A DNA stretch of 36,061 nt from Comamonadaceae bacterium UBA2334 (GTDB taxonomy: Bacteria > Pseudomonadota > Gammaproteobacteria > Burkholderiales > Burkholderiaceae_C), in the NCBI GenBank assembly GCA_002344885.1, contig DDUQ01000102.1, forward strand, positions 1 through 36,061, read 5' to 3'. The notes beneath the pieces were generated by a model. It did not search any database. It was not told where the DNA came from and saw only the letters and a program-made list of their open reading frames with translations. The translations under genes were made by a program, and so were the position numbers. This document shows positions 23,385 to 31,705 of this stretch, piece by piece (within the stretch, counting starts at the first letter, position 1; each line of letters starts with the position of its first letter).

Positions 23385-24335
23385 ATGTCCCACCCCACCA
23401 CTGGCAACTTCACCAAAACCCCCGGCTGGCTTGACTGGTTCACCGGCCCCGCCAAACCCCGCTTCCAGCTGCCCGCTGGTGCTGTGGATGCGCACTGCCA
23501 CGTGTTCGGGCCGGGCGCGGAGTTTCCGTACGCCCCCGAACGCAAGTACACCCCGTGCGACGCCTCCAAGCACCAGCTGTACGCCCTGCGCGACCACCTG
23601 GGGTTTGCCCGCAACGTGGTGGTACAGGCCACCTGCCACGGGGCCGACAACCGCGCCATGATTGACGCCTGCACCAGCAGCGGCGGCAAGGCACGCGGCG
23701 TGGCCACGGTGCGCCGCTCGGTGACGGACGACGAACTGCAGGCCATGCACACCGCCGGGGTGCGCGGCGTGCGCTTCAACTTCGTCAAACGCCTGGTGGA
23801 CTTCACGCCCAAAGACGAACTGATGGAGATTGCAGGTCGCATCGCCAAACTCGGTTGGCATGTGGTGATTTACTTCGAGGCGGTAGATCTGCCCGAACTG
23901 TGGGACTTTTTCACCGCGCTGCCCACCACTGTGGTGGTCGACCACATGGGGCGGCCCGATGTGTCCAAGCCCATGAACGGTGATGATTTCGGCCCGGAGT
24001 TCGAACTGTTCCTGAAGTTCATGCGCCAGCACCCCAATGTGTGGAGCAAGGTGAGCTGCCCCGAACGCCTGAGCGTGACCGGCCCCAGAGCGCTCAACGG
24101 CGAACAGGCTGCCTACCAGGACGTGGTGCCGTTTGCCAGACGCGTGGTCGAGGAGTTCCCCGACCGGGTGCTGTGGGGCACCGACTGGCCTCACCCCAAC
24201 CTGAAAGACCACATGCCTGACGACGGCCTGCTGGTGGACTTCATTCCCCACATCGCCACCACGCCTGAACTGCAGCAAAAACTGCTGGTCACCAACCCCA
24301 TGCGCCTGTACTGGCCAGAGGAAGTCTCGAAATGA
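23385..24335 (+). CDS. ligI: 2-pyrone-4,6-dicarboxylate hydrolase (LigI/PmdD)
   Basis: The 316-residue amidohydrolase-superfamily enzyme opens 2-pyrone-4,6-dicarboxylate to oxalomesaconate. The start at 23385 gives MSHPTTGNFTKTPGW, the normal N-terminus of the family; the longer frame upstream does not resemble it. VDAHCHVFGPG carries His37 and His39, VVDHMGRPD the central His187, and WGTDWPHPN the catalytic Asp267. LigI works without a divalent metal, although it keeps this fold. There is no clear ribosome-binding site before the ATG. The next gene is ligA, 87 bases on, with two hairpins in the gap. Confidence 0.95.
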   Translation: MSHPTTGNFTKTPGWLDWFTGPAKPRFQLPAGAVDAHCHVFGPGAEFPYAPERKYTPCDASKHQLYALRDHLGFARNVVVQATCHGADNRAMIDACTSSGGKARGVATVRRSVTDDELQAMHTAGVRGVRFNFVKRLVDFTPKDELMEIAGRIAKLGWHVVIYFEAVDLPELWDFFTALPTTVVVDHMGRPDVSKPMNGDDFGPEFELFLKFMRQHPNVWSKVSCPERLSVTGPRALNGEQAAYQDVVPFARRVVEEFPDRVLWGTDWPHPNLKDHMPDDGLLVDFIPHIATTPELQQKLLVTNPMRLYWPEEVSK

Positions 24336-24361
24336 GCCCCCACGTCCATATTCATTCACTA

Positions 24362-24386
24362 CCCCAAACTTGTCCAAGTCTTGGGG
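24362..24386 (+). promoter_or_regulatory. Hairpin 1 in the ligI-ligA gap
   Basis: CCCCAA at 24362-24367 pairs with TTGGGG at 24381-24386, and ACTT at 24368-24371 pairs with AAGT at 24376-24379. The loop is 4 bases and there is one bulged C. No T run follows, so it is not a typical terminator. It stands directly before hairpin 2 and may be a processing or stability element. Confidence 0.6.
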
Positions 24387-24388
24387 CC

Positions 24389-24421
24389 TCAGCCTCCTTG
24401 AGACGGCTCCGCGGAGGCTGA
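24389..24421 (+). promoter_or_regulatory. Hairpin 2, covering the ribosome-binding site of ligA
   Basis: TCAGCCTCC at 24389-24397 pairs perfectly with GGAGGCTGA at 24413-24421 over a 15-base loop. The 3' arm contains the ligA Shine-Dalgarno sequence GGAGG (24413-24417), five bases before the ATG at 24423. In this fold the ribosome-binding site is closed. Confidence 0.7.
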
Positions 24422-24422
24422 C

Positions 24423-24863
24423 ATGGCCCTCGAAAAACCCTACCTCGACGTGCCCGGCACCATCATTTTTGATGCCGAGCAGAGCCGCAAAGGCTACTGG
24501 CTCAACCAGTTCTGCATGAGCCTCATGAAGGCCGCCAACCGGGAGCGCTTCAAGGCCAACGAACGCGCCTACCTGGACGAGTGGGCCATGACCGAAGAGC
24601 AAAAGCAGGCCGTGCTGGCCCGCGACCTGAACTGGTGCATGCGCACCGGCGGCAACATCTACTTCCTGGCCAAAATCGGGGCGACCGATGGCAAAAGCTT
24701 CCAGCAGATGGCGGGCAGCATGACCGGCATGACCGAAGACGAGTACCGCGCCATGATGCTGGCCGGGGGCCGCCAAATCGACGGCAACCGCTACGTGGGC
24801 GAAGACGGCGATGCCCAGGCACACCGCCAACCGCAGGGCGCCAACCACCCGAAAGCAGACTGA
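24423..24863 (+). CDS. ligA: Protocatechuate 4,5-dioxygenase, alpha subunit (LigA/PmdA)
   Basis: The 146-residue small subunit caps the active site of the LigB subunit. The family pattern is clear: PGTIIFDAEQSRKGYWLNQFCMSLMKAANRERF, then YLDEWAMTEEQKQAVLARDLNWCMRTGGNIYFLAK and MAGSMTGMTEDEY. GGAGG precedes the ATG but lies in a hairpin. The stop is two bases before the start of ligB, so the two subunits are co-translated. The tail after about residue 120 is polar. Confidence 0.95.
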   Translation: MALEKPYLDVPGTIIFDAEQSRKGYWLNQFCMSLMKAANRERFKANERAYLDEWAMTEEQKQAVLARDLNWCMRTGGNIYFLAKIGATDGKSFQQMAGSMTGMTEDEYRAMMLAGGRQIDGNRYVGEDGDAQAHRQPQGANHPKAD

Positions 24864-24865
24864 CC

Positions 24866-25732
24866 ATGGCCCGCATCACCGCATCCGTCTACACCAGCCA
24901 CGTGCCCGCCATTGGCGCAGCCATTGACCTGGGCAAAACCCACGAGCCCTACTGGCAGCCTGTGTTCAAAGGCTATGAGTACTCCAGGCAGTGGATGACC
25001 GACAACCCGCCCGACGTCATCTTTCTGGTCTACAACGACCATGCCACCGCGTTCAGCCTGGACCTGATTCCCACCTTTGCCATCGGCACCGCTGCCGAAT
25101 ACCAACCCGCCGATGAAGGCTGGGGCCCACGCCCCGTGCCCGTGGTGAAGGGCCACCCCGAGCTGGCCAGCCACATTGCGCAATCGGTCATCCAGCAGGA
25201 CTTTGACCTGACCATCGTGAACAAGATGGCGGTGGACCACGGCCTGACCGTGCCGCTGAGCCTGATGTGCGGCGAGCTGGACCCCAAAAAGGACGCCTGG
25301 CCTTGCCCGGTCATTCCCTTTGCCGTGAACGTGGTGCAGTACCCCGTGCCCAGCGGCCAGCGCTGTTTTGCACTGGGCCAGGCCATTCGCAAGGCAGTGG
25401 AAAGTTATGACGACGACCTGAACGTGCACATCTGGGGCACGGGCGGCATGAGCCACCAGTTGCAGGGGGCACGCGCCGGGCTCATCAACCGCGAATGGGA
25501 CAACGCGTGGCTGGACCAGATGATTGCTGACCCCGCCGCCTGCGCCGCCACCCCGCACATCGACTACGTGCGCGAGGCGGGCAGCGAAGGCATTGAACTG
25601 GTGATGTGGCTCATCGCGCGAGGCGCTATGGCTGACGTAGCTGACAAAAACCACCCAATAAGCGTCAGGCGCCGTTTTTATCATGTACCCGCCTCCAACA
25701 CGGCAGTGGGGCATCTCATTCTGGAAAACTGA
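24866..25732 (+). CDS. ligB: Protocatechuate 4,5-dioxygenase, beta (catalytic) subunit (LigB/PmdB)
   Basis: The 288-residue class III extradiol dioxygenase cleaves protocatechuate between C4 and C5 to 4-carboxy-2-hydroxymuconate semialdehyde with Fe(II). TSHVPAIGAAI holds His12, VYNDHATAF His59, GGMSHQL the acid-base His197, and EGIEL Glu244. These correspond to the iron ligands and catalytic His of LigB. The end YHVPASNTAVGHLILEN is typical. The segment MADVADKNHPISVRRR just before it is polar and slightly longer than in the second LigB-type protein of this window. The gene sits between ligA (2-base gap) and ligC (6-base gap). Confidence 0.95.
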   Translation: MARITASVYTSHVPAIGAAIDLGKTHEPYWQPVFKGYEYSRQWMTDNPPDVIFLVYNDHATAFSLDLIPTFAIGTAAEYQPADEGWGPRPVPVVKGHPELASHIAQSVIQQDFDLTIVNKMAVDHGLTVPLSLMCGELDPKKDAWPCPVIPFAVNVVQYPVPSGQRCFALGQAIRKAVESYDDDLNVHIWGTGGMSHQLQGARAGLINREWDNAWLDQMIADPAACAATPHIDYVREAGSEGIELVMWLIARGAMADVADKNHPISVRRRFYHVPASNTAVGHLILEN

Positions 25733-25738
25733 ACAACC

Positions 25739-26698
25739 ATGAGCAACACCATCAAAGTCGCCCTGGCTGGGGCCGGTGCCTTCGGCATCAAGCACCTGGA
25801 CGGCATCCAAAACATCGAGGGCGTGGAAGTCGTCAGCCTCATCAGCCGCGACCTGGACAAAACCCGCGAAGTGGCCGCCAAGTACGGCATCGGCCACGTC
25901 ACCACCGAGCTGGCCGACAGCTTGGCGCTGCCCGAGGTGGACGCCGTCATTTTGTGCACGCCCACACAGATGCACGCCAGCCAGACCCTGGCTTGCCTGA
26001 AGGCGGGCAAGCATGTGCAGGTGGAAATTCCGCTGTGCGACGTGTTGGCCGAAGGCGAAGACGTGGTGCGCGTGGCCAAGGCCAGCGGTCTGGTGGCCAT
26101 GTGCGGCCACACCCGCCGCTTCAACCCCAGCCACCAGTATGTGAACAACAAGATCAAGGCGGGCGAGTTCAATATCCAGCAAATGGATGTGCAAACCTAC
26201 TTCTTCCGCCGCACCAACATGAACGCGCTGGGCCAGCCCCGCAGCTGGACCGACCACCTGCTGTGGCACCACGCTGCCCACACGGTCGATTTGTTTGCCT
26301 ACCAGTGCGGCAGCCCGATCGTGAAGGCAAATGCCATCCAAGGCCCCATTCACCCCACGCTGGGCATTGCGATGGACATGAGCATTCAGCTCAAAGCCGC
26401 CAACGGGGCCATCTGCACGCTGAGTTTGAGCTTCAACAACGACGGCCCGCTGGGTACGTTCTTCCGTTACATCGGCGACACGGCCACCTACATCGCCCGC
26501 TACGACGACCTGTTCACCGGCAAGGAAGAAAAGATCGACGTGAGCCAGGTGGCGGTCAGCATGAACGGCATTGAATTGCAGGACCGCGAGTTCTTTGCGG
26601 CCATCCGCGAAGGCCGCCAGCCCAACTCAAGTGTGGAAAGCGTGCTGGGCTGCTACCAGGTGCTGCATGACTTGGAGCAACAACTCAAGGCAGACTGA
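25739..26698 (+). CDS. ligC: 4-carboxy-2-hydroxymuconate-6-semialdehyde dehydrogenase (LigC/PmdC)
   Basis: The 319-residue Gfo/Idh/MocA-family oxidoreductase oxidises the hemiacetal form of the ring-cleavage product to 2-pyrone-4,6-dicarboxylate with NAD(P)+. The N-terminus has the Rossmann motif VALAGAGAFGIKHLDG, then CTPTQMHASQTLACLKAGKHVQVEIPL, in which the family's usual EKP motif reads EIP. MCGHTRRFNPSHQYV and WHHAAHTVDLF match LigC. It closes the ligI-ligA-ligB-ligC group. Its stop is only 3 bases from the end of the converging exporter gene. Confidence 0.95.
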   Translation: MSNTIKVALAGAGAFGIKHLDGIQNIEGVEVVSLISRDLDKTREVAAKYGIGHVTTELADSLALPEVDAVILCTPTQMHASQTLACLKAGKHVQVEIPLCDVLAEGEDVVRVAKASGLVAMCGHTRRFNPSHQYVNNKIKAGEFNIQQMDVQTYFFRRTNMNALGQPRSWTDHLLWHHAAHTVDLFAYQCGSPIVKANAIQGPIHPTLGIAMDMSIQLKAANGAICTLSLSFNNDGPLGTFFRYIGDTATYIARYDDLFTGKEEKIDVSQVAVSMNGIELQDREFFAAIREGRQPNSSVESVLGCYQVLHDLEQQLKAD

Positions 26699-26701
26699 AC
26701 A

Positions 26702-27313
26702 TCAGCGCTTGGCAACGGCCAGCGCCGCGCCAAAGCACATGAAGGTGGTGCCCGCCACGCGGTTGACCAGGCGTCCCCCGCGCTCGGACGACAGCCACCC
26801 CCTGGCCCGCTGGGCGAACAGGGCATACCCGCAGTGGATGACCACCACCAGCGCGCTGTAGGTGCCCACCAGCACAGCAAACTGCACCGTGTAGGGCTGG
26901 CGCGCATCGATGAACTGCGGCAACACCGACAGGAAAAAGAAAATCGCCTTGGGGTTGGTGAACTGCAGGGTCAACCCCTCGGCAAACCGGCGGCCAAAGC
27001 TGGCTTCGTGTGCCGCCCCGGCAGCAAAATGAAACGGCGGTGCCCGCCACAGCCGAACACCCAGGTACACCAGGTAGGTTGCCCCCAACAGCTTGATGAA
27101 CGTGAAGGCCGTGGCAGACGTCGCCAGCAGCACCCCCAGGCTGGTGGCCGACAGGGCGGCCACCAGCAGCGCGCCGGTGGCCACGCCCAGAATGCCGCCG
27201 AACGTGTCTCGGAATCCATACCGCAGGGCATTGGTCAGCGTCATGACGACACCCGGCCCAGGGCTCAACACCGTGGCCGTGGCCATCAACACAAACAGGG
27301 CATACAGTTCCAT
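26702..27313 (-). CDS. LysE/RhtB-family exporter
   Basis: The 203-residue inner-membrane protein has about five to six hydrophobic helices and the family N-terminus: LFVLMATATVLSPGPGVVMTLTNALRYGFRDTFGGILGVATGALL. The SPGPG motif and the LLGATYLVYLGVRLWR segment mark the LysE superfamily. These proteins export amino acids or small metabolites; the substrate is not readable. The gene converges on ligC and follows the PACE-type gene on the same strand (66-base gap). Confidence 0.92.
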   Translation of the reverse strand: MELYALFVLMATATVLSPGPGVVMTLTNALRYGFRDTFGGILGVATGALLVAALSATSLGVLLATSATAFTFIKLLGATYLVYLGVRLWRAPPFHFAAGAAHEASFGRRFAEGLTLQFTNPKAIFFFLSVLPQFIDARQPYTVQFAVLVGTYSALVVVIHCGYALFAQRARGWLSSERGGRLVNRVAGTTFMCFGAALAVAKR

Positions 27314-27379
27314 GTGAAGGACTGTACCGCAGCGGTGGCTACCGTCACGGGCCGCCCACCGGTCAACCGGCGGCAGGCT

Positions 27380-27805
27380 TCAAGGGCTCCGCGCGGACTC
27401 AGGCAAACCGAACACCCTGTCGAACAACCAAGTGTAGGCAATCGCGTACACGAAGAAAAACGCAAGCAGACCGAGGTTGGCCACGAATGCGGTCAGCAAC
27501 GACGTCTCGAGCCACCAAGCCATGACGGGCACCAGGAGGATGGTCAGGCCGCCTTCAAAACCTGTTCCGTGCGCCACGCGCCTGGCGAGACTTCGCCCCT
27601 TGGCCACCTGGCGAGACTCCCAGCGCTCGAACAACGCGTTGAAAACATAGTTCCAGCAAAGTGCGATGGTGGACAGCACAACGGCCAGGAGAAACGTTGA
27701 GCTGGCAGGCTTGCCGAACGCAAACCCGAGCACCGGCCCCACAAACGCAATGGCCCCGGCCTCGTACAGCACAGCTTGAAGAACACGGCGGGTGGTGGGT
27801 GTCAT
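27380..27805 (-). CDS. PACE-family efflux protein (bacterial transmembrane pair domain)
   Basis: The protein is 141 residues from the ATG at 27805 (MTPTTRRVLQAVLYE). It has four predicted membrane helices as two tandem pairs. Conserved blocks are RRVLQAVLYEAGAIAFVGP, WNYVFNALFERWE (the WNxxFNxxF signature), RVAHGTGFEGGL and YTWLFDRVF. These match AceI-type proton-driven exporters of biocides or short polyamines. The upstream 158 bases include the start of an AT-rich stretch and are shared with the divergent cytochrome operon. Confidence 0.9.
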   Translation of the reverse strand: MTPTTRRVLQAVLYEAGAIAFVGPVLGFAFGKPASSTFLLAVVLSTIALCWNYVFNALFERWESRQVAKGRSLARRVAHGTGFEGGLTILLVPVMAWWLETSLLTAFVANLGLLAFFFVYAIAYTWLFDRVFGLPESARSP

Positions 27806-27963
27806 GCTCAACCAAGGACTATAGCCGCCACGGCACCGCACAGCCTGCCCCCAGCCTGCATGGCAGGCATCGGTGCGATGCCGACGAATCAAGCATCACC
27901 ACCTTGAGCACACACGCAGACACAGCGACAATCCACACTTTCCGCTTGTATATAACTATATTT

Positions 27964-28731
27964 ATGCTAGTTTTTTCATATCTTAAAAGTGATTATATAA
28001 AAGCGCAAAAGTCATTTTTTATATTCATTTTTGGCAGTCTGACCGCCTTCTGGATGTTGCCATCGGTGGCCGCGCCCGCCGTAGCCGACACCATGGCCCA
28101 ACGCGTGCAGGCCTGCACCGCCTGCCACGGCGCACAGGGTCAGGCGGGACCAGATGGCTACTACCCCCGCATCGCGGGCAAACCGGCTGGCTACCTGTAC
28201 AACCAGTTGATGCACTTCCGCCACGGCAACCGCAACTACCGGCTGATGACCCACATGGTGGAGCCGCTGTCGCCCGCATACCTGCACGACATGGCCACGC
28301 ACTTTGCCAACCTGTCGCTGCCCTACCCGCCACCGGCACCGGTCTCGGCTAGCCCGCAGGCGCTGGCGCGCGGCGAGCAACTGGCACTGCACGGTGACAA
28401 GGCACTGCGCCTGCCGGCCTGCGCGGCCTGCCACGGCAAGGCCTTCACCGGTGTGCTGCCGTTTACACCGGGTCTGGCCGGTTTGCCGCGCGACTACCTG
28501 AACAGCCAGTTGGGTGCCTGGCAATCCGGGGCACGCCGTGCCGCCGCGCCTGACTGCATGGCCGACATTGCCCGCCGCCTGGGCCCTGCCGACGTGGCTG
28601 CCGTCAGTGCATGGCTGGCCAGCCAGCCCTTGCCCGCCGACGCCCGCCCAATGGCTGCACTGCCCGAACCCACACCACTGGAGTGCGGTGCGCTGAAGCA
28701 ACCCACTGCACACGCCGGGGGCACACCATGA
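27964..28731 (+). CDS. Dihaem cytochrome c (c4-like), exported
   Basis: The protein is 255 residues if it starts at the ATG at 27964. No Shine-Dalgarno sequence is seen there, but no later ATG leaves a signal peptide. The leader (KAQKSFFIFIFGSLTAFWM to APAVA) would send it to the periplasm. Two haem sites, CTACHG and CAACHG, lie in two similar halves, each with a later Met (such as LMTHMVEP and DCMADIA), as in c4-type electron carriers. The stop overlaps the ATG of the trihaem cytochrome as ATGA. The first 60 coding bases are very AT-rich compared with the rest. Confidence 0.85.
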   Translation: MLVFSYLKSDYIKAQKSFFIFIFGSLTAFWMLPSVAAPAVADTMAQRVQACTACHGAQGQAGPDGYYPRIAGKPAGYLYNQLMHFRHGNRNYRLMTHMVEPLSPAYLHDMATHFANLSLPYPPPAPVSASPQALARGEQLALHGDKALRLPACAACHGKAFTGVLPFTPGLAGLPRDYLNSQLGAWQSGARRAAAPDCMADIARRLGPADVAAVSAWLASQPLPADARPMAALPEPTPLECGALKQPTAHAGGTP

Positions 28732-30044
28732 AGCGGCTGTGGATGGCCTGCCTGGCCGTGCTGGTGGCATCAGGTGTGTGGGCGCTGTGGCCCAGCCAGC
28801 CCGTGGCCGTACCGCCCACTCAGGGCACGGCCAGCTCACCCGAACAGATCGAACTCGGGCGCTACCTGGCCGTGCTGGGCAACTGCCAGCACTGCCACAC
28901 CGCGCGGGGCCAGTTGCCGTTCTCGGGCGGGCGGGCCGTGCCCACGCCGTTTGGTACGGTGTTCAGCAGCAACCTCACCCCTTCAGCACAGGGCTTGGGT
29001 GGCTGGTCGGCAGACGACTTCTACCGCGCGCTGCACCACGGCCAGTCGCGCGATGGCCGCTGGCTGTACCCCGCGTTTCCGTTCAACAACACCACGCACA
29101 TCACCCGCGACGACAGCGACGCGCTGTTTGCCTACCTGCAATCGCTGCCACCGTCCGACCAGGCAAGGCCTGCCCACCAGGTGCAATGGCCCTACAACAC
29201 ACAGGCTGCCCTCAAGGTCTGGCGCGCGCTGTACTTCACGCCCGGCACTCCGCAGGTGGTCAACCGTTCCGGCGACCCCGCCACCCGTGCCGATGCCGAG
29301 GCGCAACGCGGTGCGTATCTGGTCAATGGCCTGGGCCACTGTAGCGCCTGCCATGCCCCGCGCAATGCGCTGGGTGGCCACGCCGACATGTTGAGCCTGC
29401 AAGGCGGCCTGATGCCGGTGCTGAACTGGTACGCCCCATCGCTGCACGACCCTTCAGAAGGCGGCGTGCAGCACTGGCCCCTTGCCGACACGGTGGCGCT
29501 GCTGCAAACCGGGCGCAACAGCCAGGCCGTGGTGACCGGGCCGATGGCCGAAGTGGTGCAGCACAGCACGCAGCACTGGCGCAGCGCCGACCTGCACGCC
29601 GTGGCCAGCTACCTGAAAGCATTGCCCGAAACAGCCGGTGCGGCGCGCAACCGGCAGGTGCCAACCGCCACGGAACCAGCGTCGGTCACGTCGGCATCGT
29701 CAGCAGGTGCCCGCCTGTACACCCGCCACTGCGCAGACTGCCACGGCCCGCAGTGCGAAGGCCAGCGCACGGCAGACGGGCAGTTGGCCTACCCCGCGCT
29801 GGCGGGTAACCGCGCCGTCACGCTGGGCAGGTCGGCCAACCTGATTCACCTGACCATGAATGGTGGGTACGGCCCCTCCACCGCAGGCAACCCGCGCCCC
29901 TTTGGCATGCCGCCCTACCTGCTGACGCTGTCCGATGCCGACATGGCAGCCGTGCTCACCCATGTGCGCACCGCGTGGGGCAACCGGGCCGAACCGGTCA
30001 GCGAACTGGACGTGCAGCGCCTGCGTGGGGCCGGCACGCGCTGA
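28728..30044 (+). CDS. Trihaem cytochrome c (alcohol/gluconate dehydrogenase cytochrome-subunit type)
   Basis: The 438-residue protein has an N-terminal hydrophobic segment (residues 3-21, LWMACLAVLVASGVWALW) as signal or anchor and three haem c sites: CQHCH at 53-57, CSACH near 205 and CADCH near 338. GGRAVPTPFGTVFSSNLTP and GGWSADDFYRALHHG are hallmarks of the cytochrome subunits of membrane alcohol, aldehyde and gluconate dehydrogenases. No dehydrogenase subunit is adjacent, so its electron donor must be encoded elsewhere. Translational coupling to the dihaem protein suggests that the two pass electrons to each other. Confidence 0.92.
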   Translation: MKRLWMACLAVLVASGVWALWPSQPVAVPPTQGTASSPEQIELGRYLAVLGNCQHCHTARGQLPFSGGRAVPTPFGTVFSSNLTPSAQGLGGWSADDFYRALHHGQSRDGRWLYPAFPFNNTTHITRDDSDALFAYLQSLPPSDQARPAHQVQWPYNTQAALKVWRALYFTPGTPQVVNRSGDPATRADAEAQRGAYLVNGLGHCSACHAPRNALGGHADMLSLQGGLMPVLNWYAPSLHDPSEGGVQHWPLADTVALLQTGRNSQAVVTGPMAEVVQHSTQHWRSADLHAVASYLKALPETAGAARNRQVPTATEPASVTSASSAGARLYTRHCADCHGPQCEGQRTADGQLAYPALAGNRAVTLGRSANLIHLTMNGGYGPSTAGNPRPFGMPPYLLTLSDADMAAVLTHVRTAWGNRAEPVSELDVQRLRGAGTR

Positions 30045-30054
30045 CACCGGTTGT

Positions 30055-31158
30055 TCAGCCCAACGCGGGGTAATCGGTGTAGCCCGCTTCGCCACCGCCA
30101 TAGTAGGTGGCCCGGTTGCCCTCGTTGTACGGGCCATTGCGGCGCAGACGCTCCACCAGGTCCGGATTGGCAATGAATGGGCGGCCAAAGGACACCAGGT
30201 CAGCCCCGGCAGACACGGCGGCATCTGCCATCTCGCGGGTGTAGCCGTTGTTCACCATCCACGCGCCCTGGCCCCCGGCATCGCGGTAGGCCGCCTTGGC
30301 CGCTGCATAGTCAAACGGACGGTCAGCCAGTTCACGCGGCCCGCCGGTAGAACCCTCAATCACATGCACAAACGCCAGACGGCGGCTGGCCAGTTGGCGC
30401 AGCACATGTTCAAACAAGGGTTGCGGATCGGCATCCACGATGCCGTTGGCCGGCGTGACGGGCGACAGGCGGATACCCGTGCGGTCCCCACCAATTTCGC
30501 TGCACACCGCATCCACCACTTCCAGCAGCAGACGGGCGCGGTTTTCGATCGAGCCGCCATAGGCATCGGTGCGGTGGTTGGCACCGGTTTTCAGGAACTG
30601 GTCCAGCAGGTAGCCATTGGCCGCATGGATTTCCACACCGTCAAACCCCGCGTCCATTGCCGCACGCGCTGCGCGGCGGTAGTCGGCCACGATGCCGGGC
30701 AACTCGTCCAACGCCAGTGCGCGCGGCTCGGAGGTGGGCACAAAGCTGGGGGTACCGTTGGCATCGATCAGCACCGTTTTGGTCTGCGCCGTGATGGCCG
30801 ACGGCCCCACCGGAGCCCCCTGCCCCGGCTGCAGCGAGGTGTGCGACACCCGGCCAACGTGCCAGAGCTGCGTCACGATCTTGCCGCCTGCGGCGTGCAC
30901 CGCAGCGGTGACGGCGCGCCAGCCTTCAACCTGTTCAGGTGCATACAGACCGGGCACATCGGCATAGCCTTGCGCCTGATGGCTGATGGCCGTGCCTTCC
31001 GAAATGAGCAAACCGGCTGTGGCGCGCTGCGCGTAGTACGTGGCGGTGATGGCCTGCGGCACCGCGTTGGGCGAGCGGTTGCGCGTGAGCGGCGCCATGA
31101 CGATGCGGTTGGCAAGTGACAGGGCACCTGCCTGGGTGGGGTCAAACAATGTGGACAT
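30055..31158 (-). CDS. Old Yellow Enzyme family alkene reductase (NemA-like)
   Basis: The 367-residue FMN-dependent TIM barrel starts at the ATG at 31158 (MSTLFDPTQAGALSL). The family blocks are present: LANRIVMAPLTRNRSPNAVP, QLWHVGRVSH, GFDGVEIHAANGYLLDQFL with the His-x-x-Asn pair that binds the substrate carbonyl, RTDAYGGSIENRARLLLEV, and SFGRPFIANPDLVERL. These enzymes reduce activated C=C bonds of enones, maleimides or nitro compounds with NADPH. No partner gene is adjacent on the same strand, and it converges with the trihaem cytochrome gene. Confidence 0.95.
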   Translation of the reverse strand: MSTLFDPTQAGALSLANRIVMAPLTRNRSPNAVPQAITATYYAQRATAGLLISEGTAISHQAQGYADVPGLYAPEQVEGWRAVTAAVHAAGGKIVTQLWHVGRVSHTSLQPGQGAPVGPSAITAQTKTVLIDANGTPSFVPTSEPRALALDELPGIVADYRRAARAAMDAGFDGVEIHAANGYLLDQFLKTGANHRTDAYGGSIENRARLLLEVVDAVCSEIGGDRTGIRLSPVTPANGIVDADPQPLFEHVLRQLASRRLAFVHVIEGSTGGPRELADRPFDYAAAKAAYRDAGGQGAWMVNNGYTREMADAAVSAGADLVSFGRPFIANPDLVERLRRNGPYNEGNRATYYGGGEAGYTDYPALG

Positions 31159-31263
31159 GGACAGTGGTGAACAGAACAAACCGGCATTGTGTGCCCGCCC
31201 GGCTCGCCACACCTGTCTCCTCGGCGAATGTGCCCGCCACGGGCTGCCCCGCGGCAACACGTG

Positions 31264-31635
31264 TCAGCGCAGCCGCCCCACGTAGCGCTGTGCCAGCTGT
31301 TGGGCCGCAGCGGACAGTCCGCCTTCCGCTGATGGATCCTGTGCCGGTGCCGGTACTGATCCATTCGGCGCGGCCCGCGTGCTGGCGGGCGGTGCCAGGG
31401 GGCGCAACTGCAACTCCAGCCGCTGCGCCGTCTGCAACAGGGTGGGCAGGTTGTCCTCGACCGCCTTGTCCTTGGCCAGCTTGATCATGGCGCGTGCGTA
31501 GTCGGGGCTGGCCACGATCCACTCCGTGTCGGTCACGCGGCCCATCAACCGGCGCATTTGCACATGCAGGTGTGCCGCCGTGGCCAGCAGTTCGCTGTGT
31601 GAAACCGGGGTACCCAAGGATTCAGACATGTTCAT
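31264..31635 (-). CDS. Hypothetical protein of 123 residues
   Basis: The start is the ATG at 31635 (MNMSESLG), which follows GGAAG at good spacing; 31629 is possible. The N-terminal two thirds are helical and charged (HSELLATAAHLHVQMRRLMGRV, DYARAMIKLAKDKA), and the C-terminal third is Pro/Ala-rich and probably disordered. There is no signal peptide or membrane segment. No family was recognised. The gene is divergent from the Cpx-like operon and might share its promoter region. Confidence 0.7.
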   Translation of the reverse strand: MNMSESLGTPVSHSELLATAAHLHVQMRRLMGRVTDTEWIVASPDYARAMIKLAKDKAVEDNLPTLLQTAQRLELQLRPLAPPASTRAAPNGSVPAPAQDPSAEGGLSAAAQQLAQRYVGRLR

Positions 31636-31705
31636 CGACTTCTTCCAAACATCCCGCTGCGTGCAGCATTTCTCATGCCAGCCCATCAACCCACGCCAGG
31701 TGCCC

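Noticed and set aside
22169..23848. Minus-strand frame through the 23108-23384 gap (segment TKPHDALSVIRKVDARNG) as a possible gene remnant
   Set aside because: It looked protein-like for about 30 residues, but it has no start signal, continues as antisense of two real genes, and matched no family I know.
25630..25690. Possible intergenic repeat inserted in frame near the 3' end of ligB
   Set aside because: The DNA loosely resembles the repeat-like stretch after the acylase gene, but compared with the second LigB-type protein the segment is only about three residues longer, so an insertion is not supported.
23361..26353. Two long minus-strand frames (495 and 520 codons) opposite ligI to ligC
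   Set aside because: These are antisense shadows rich in His, Gly and Val with no recognisable domain; the plus-strand enzymes are certain.
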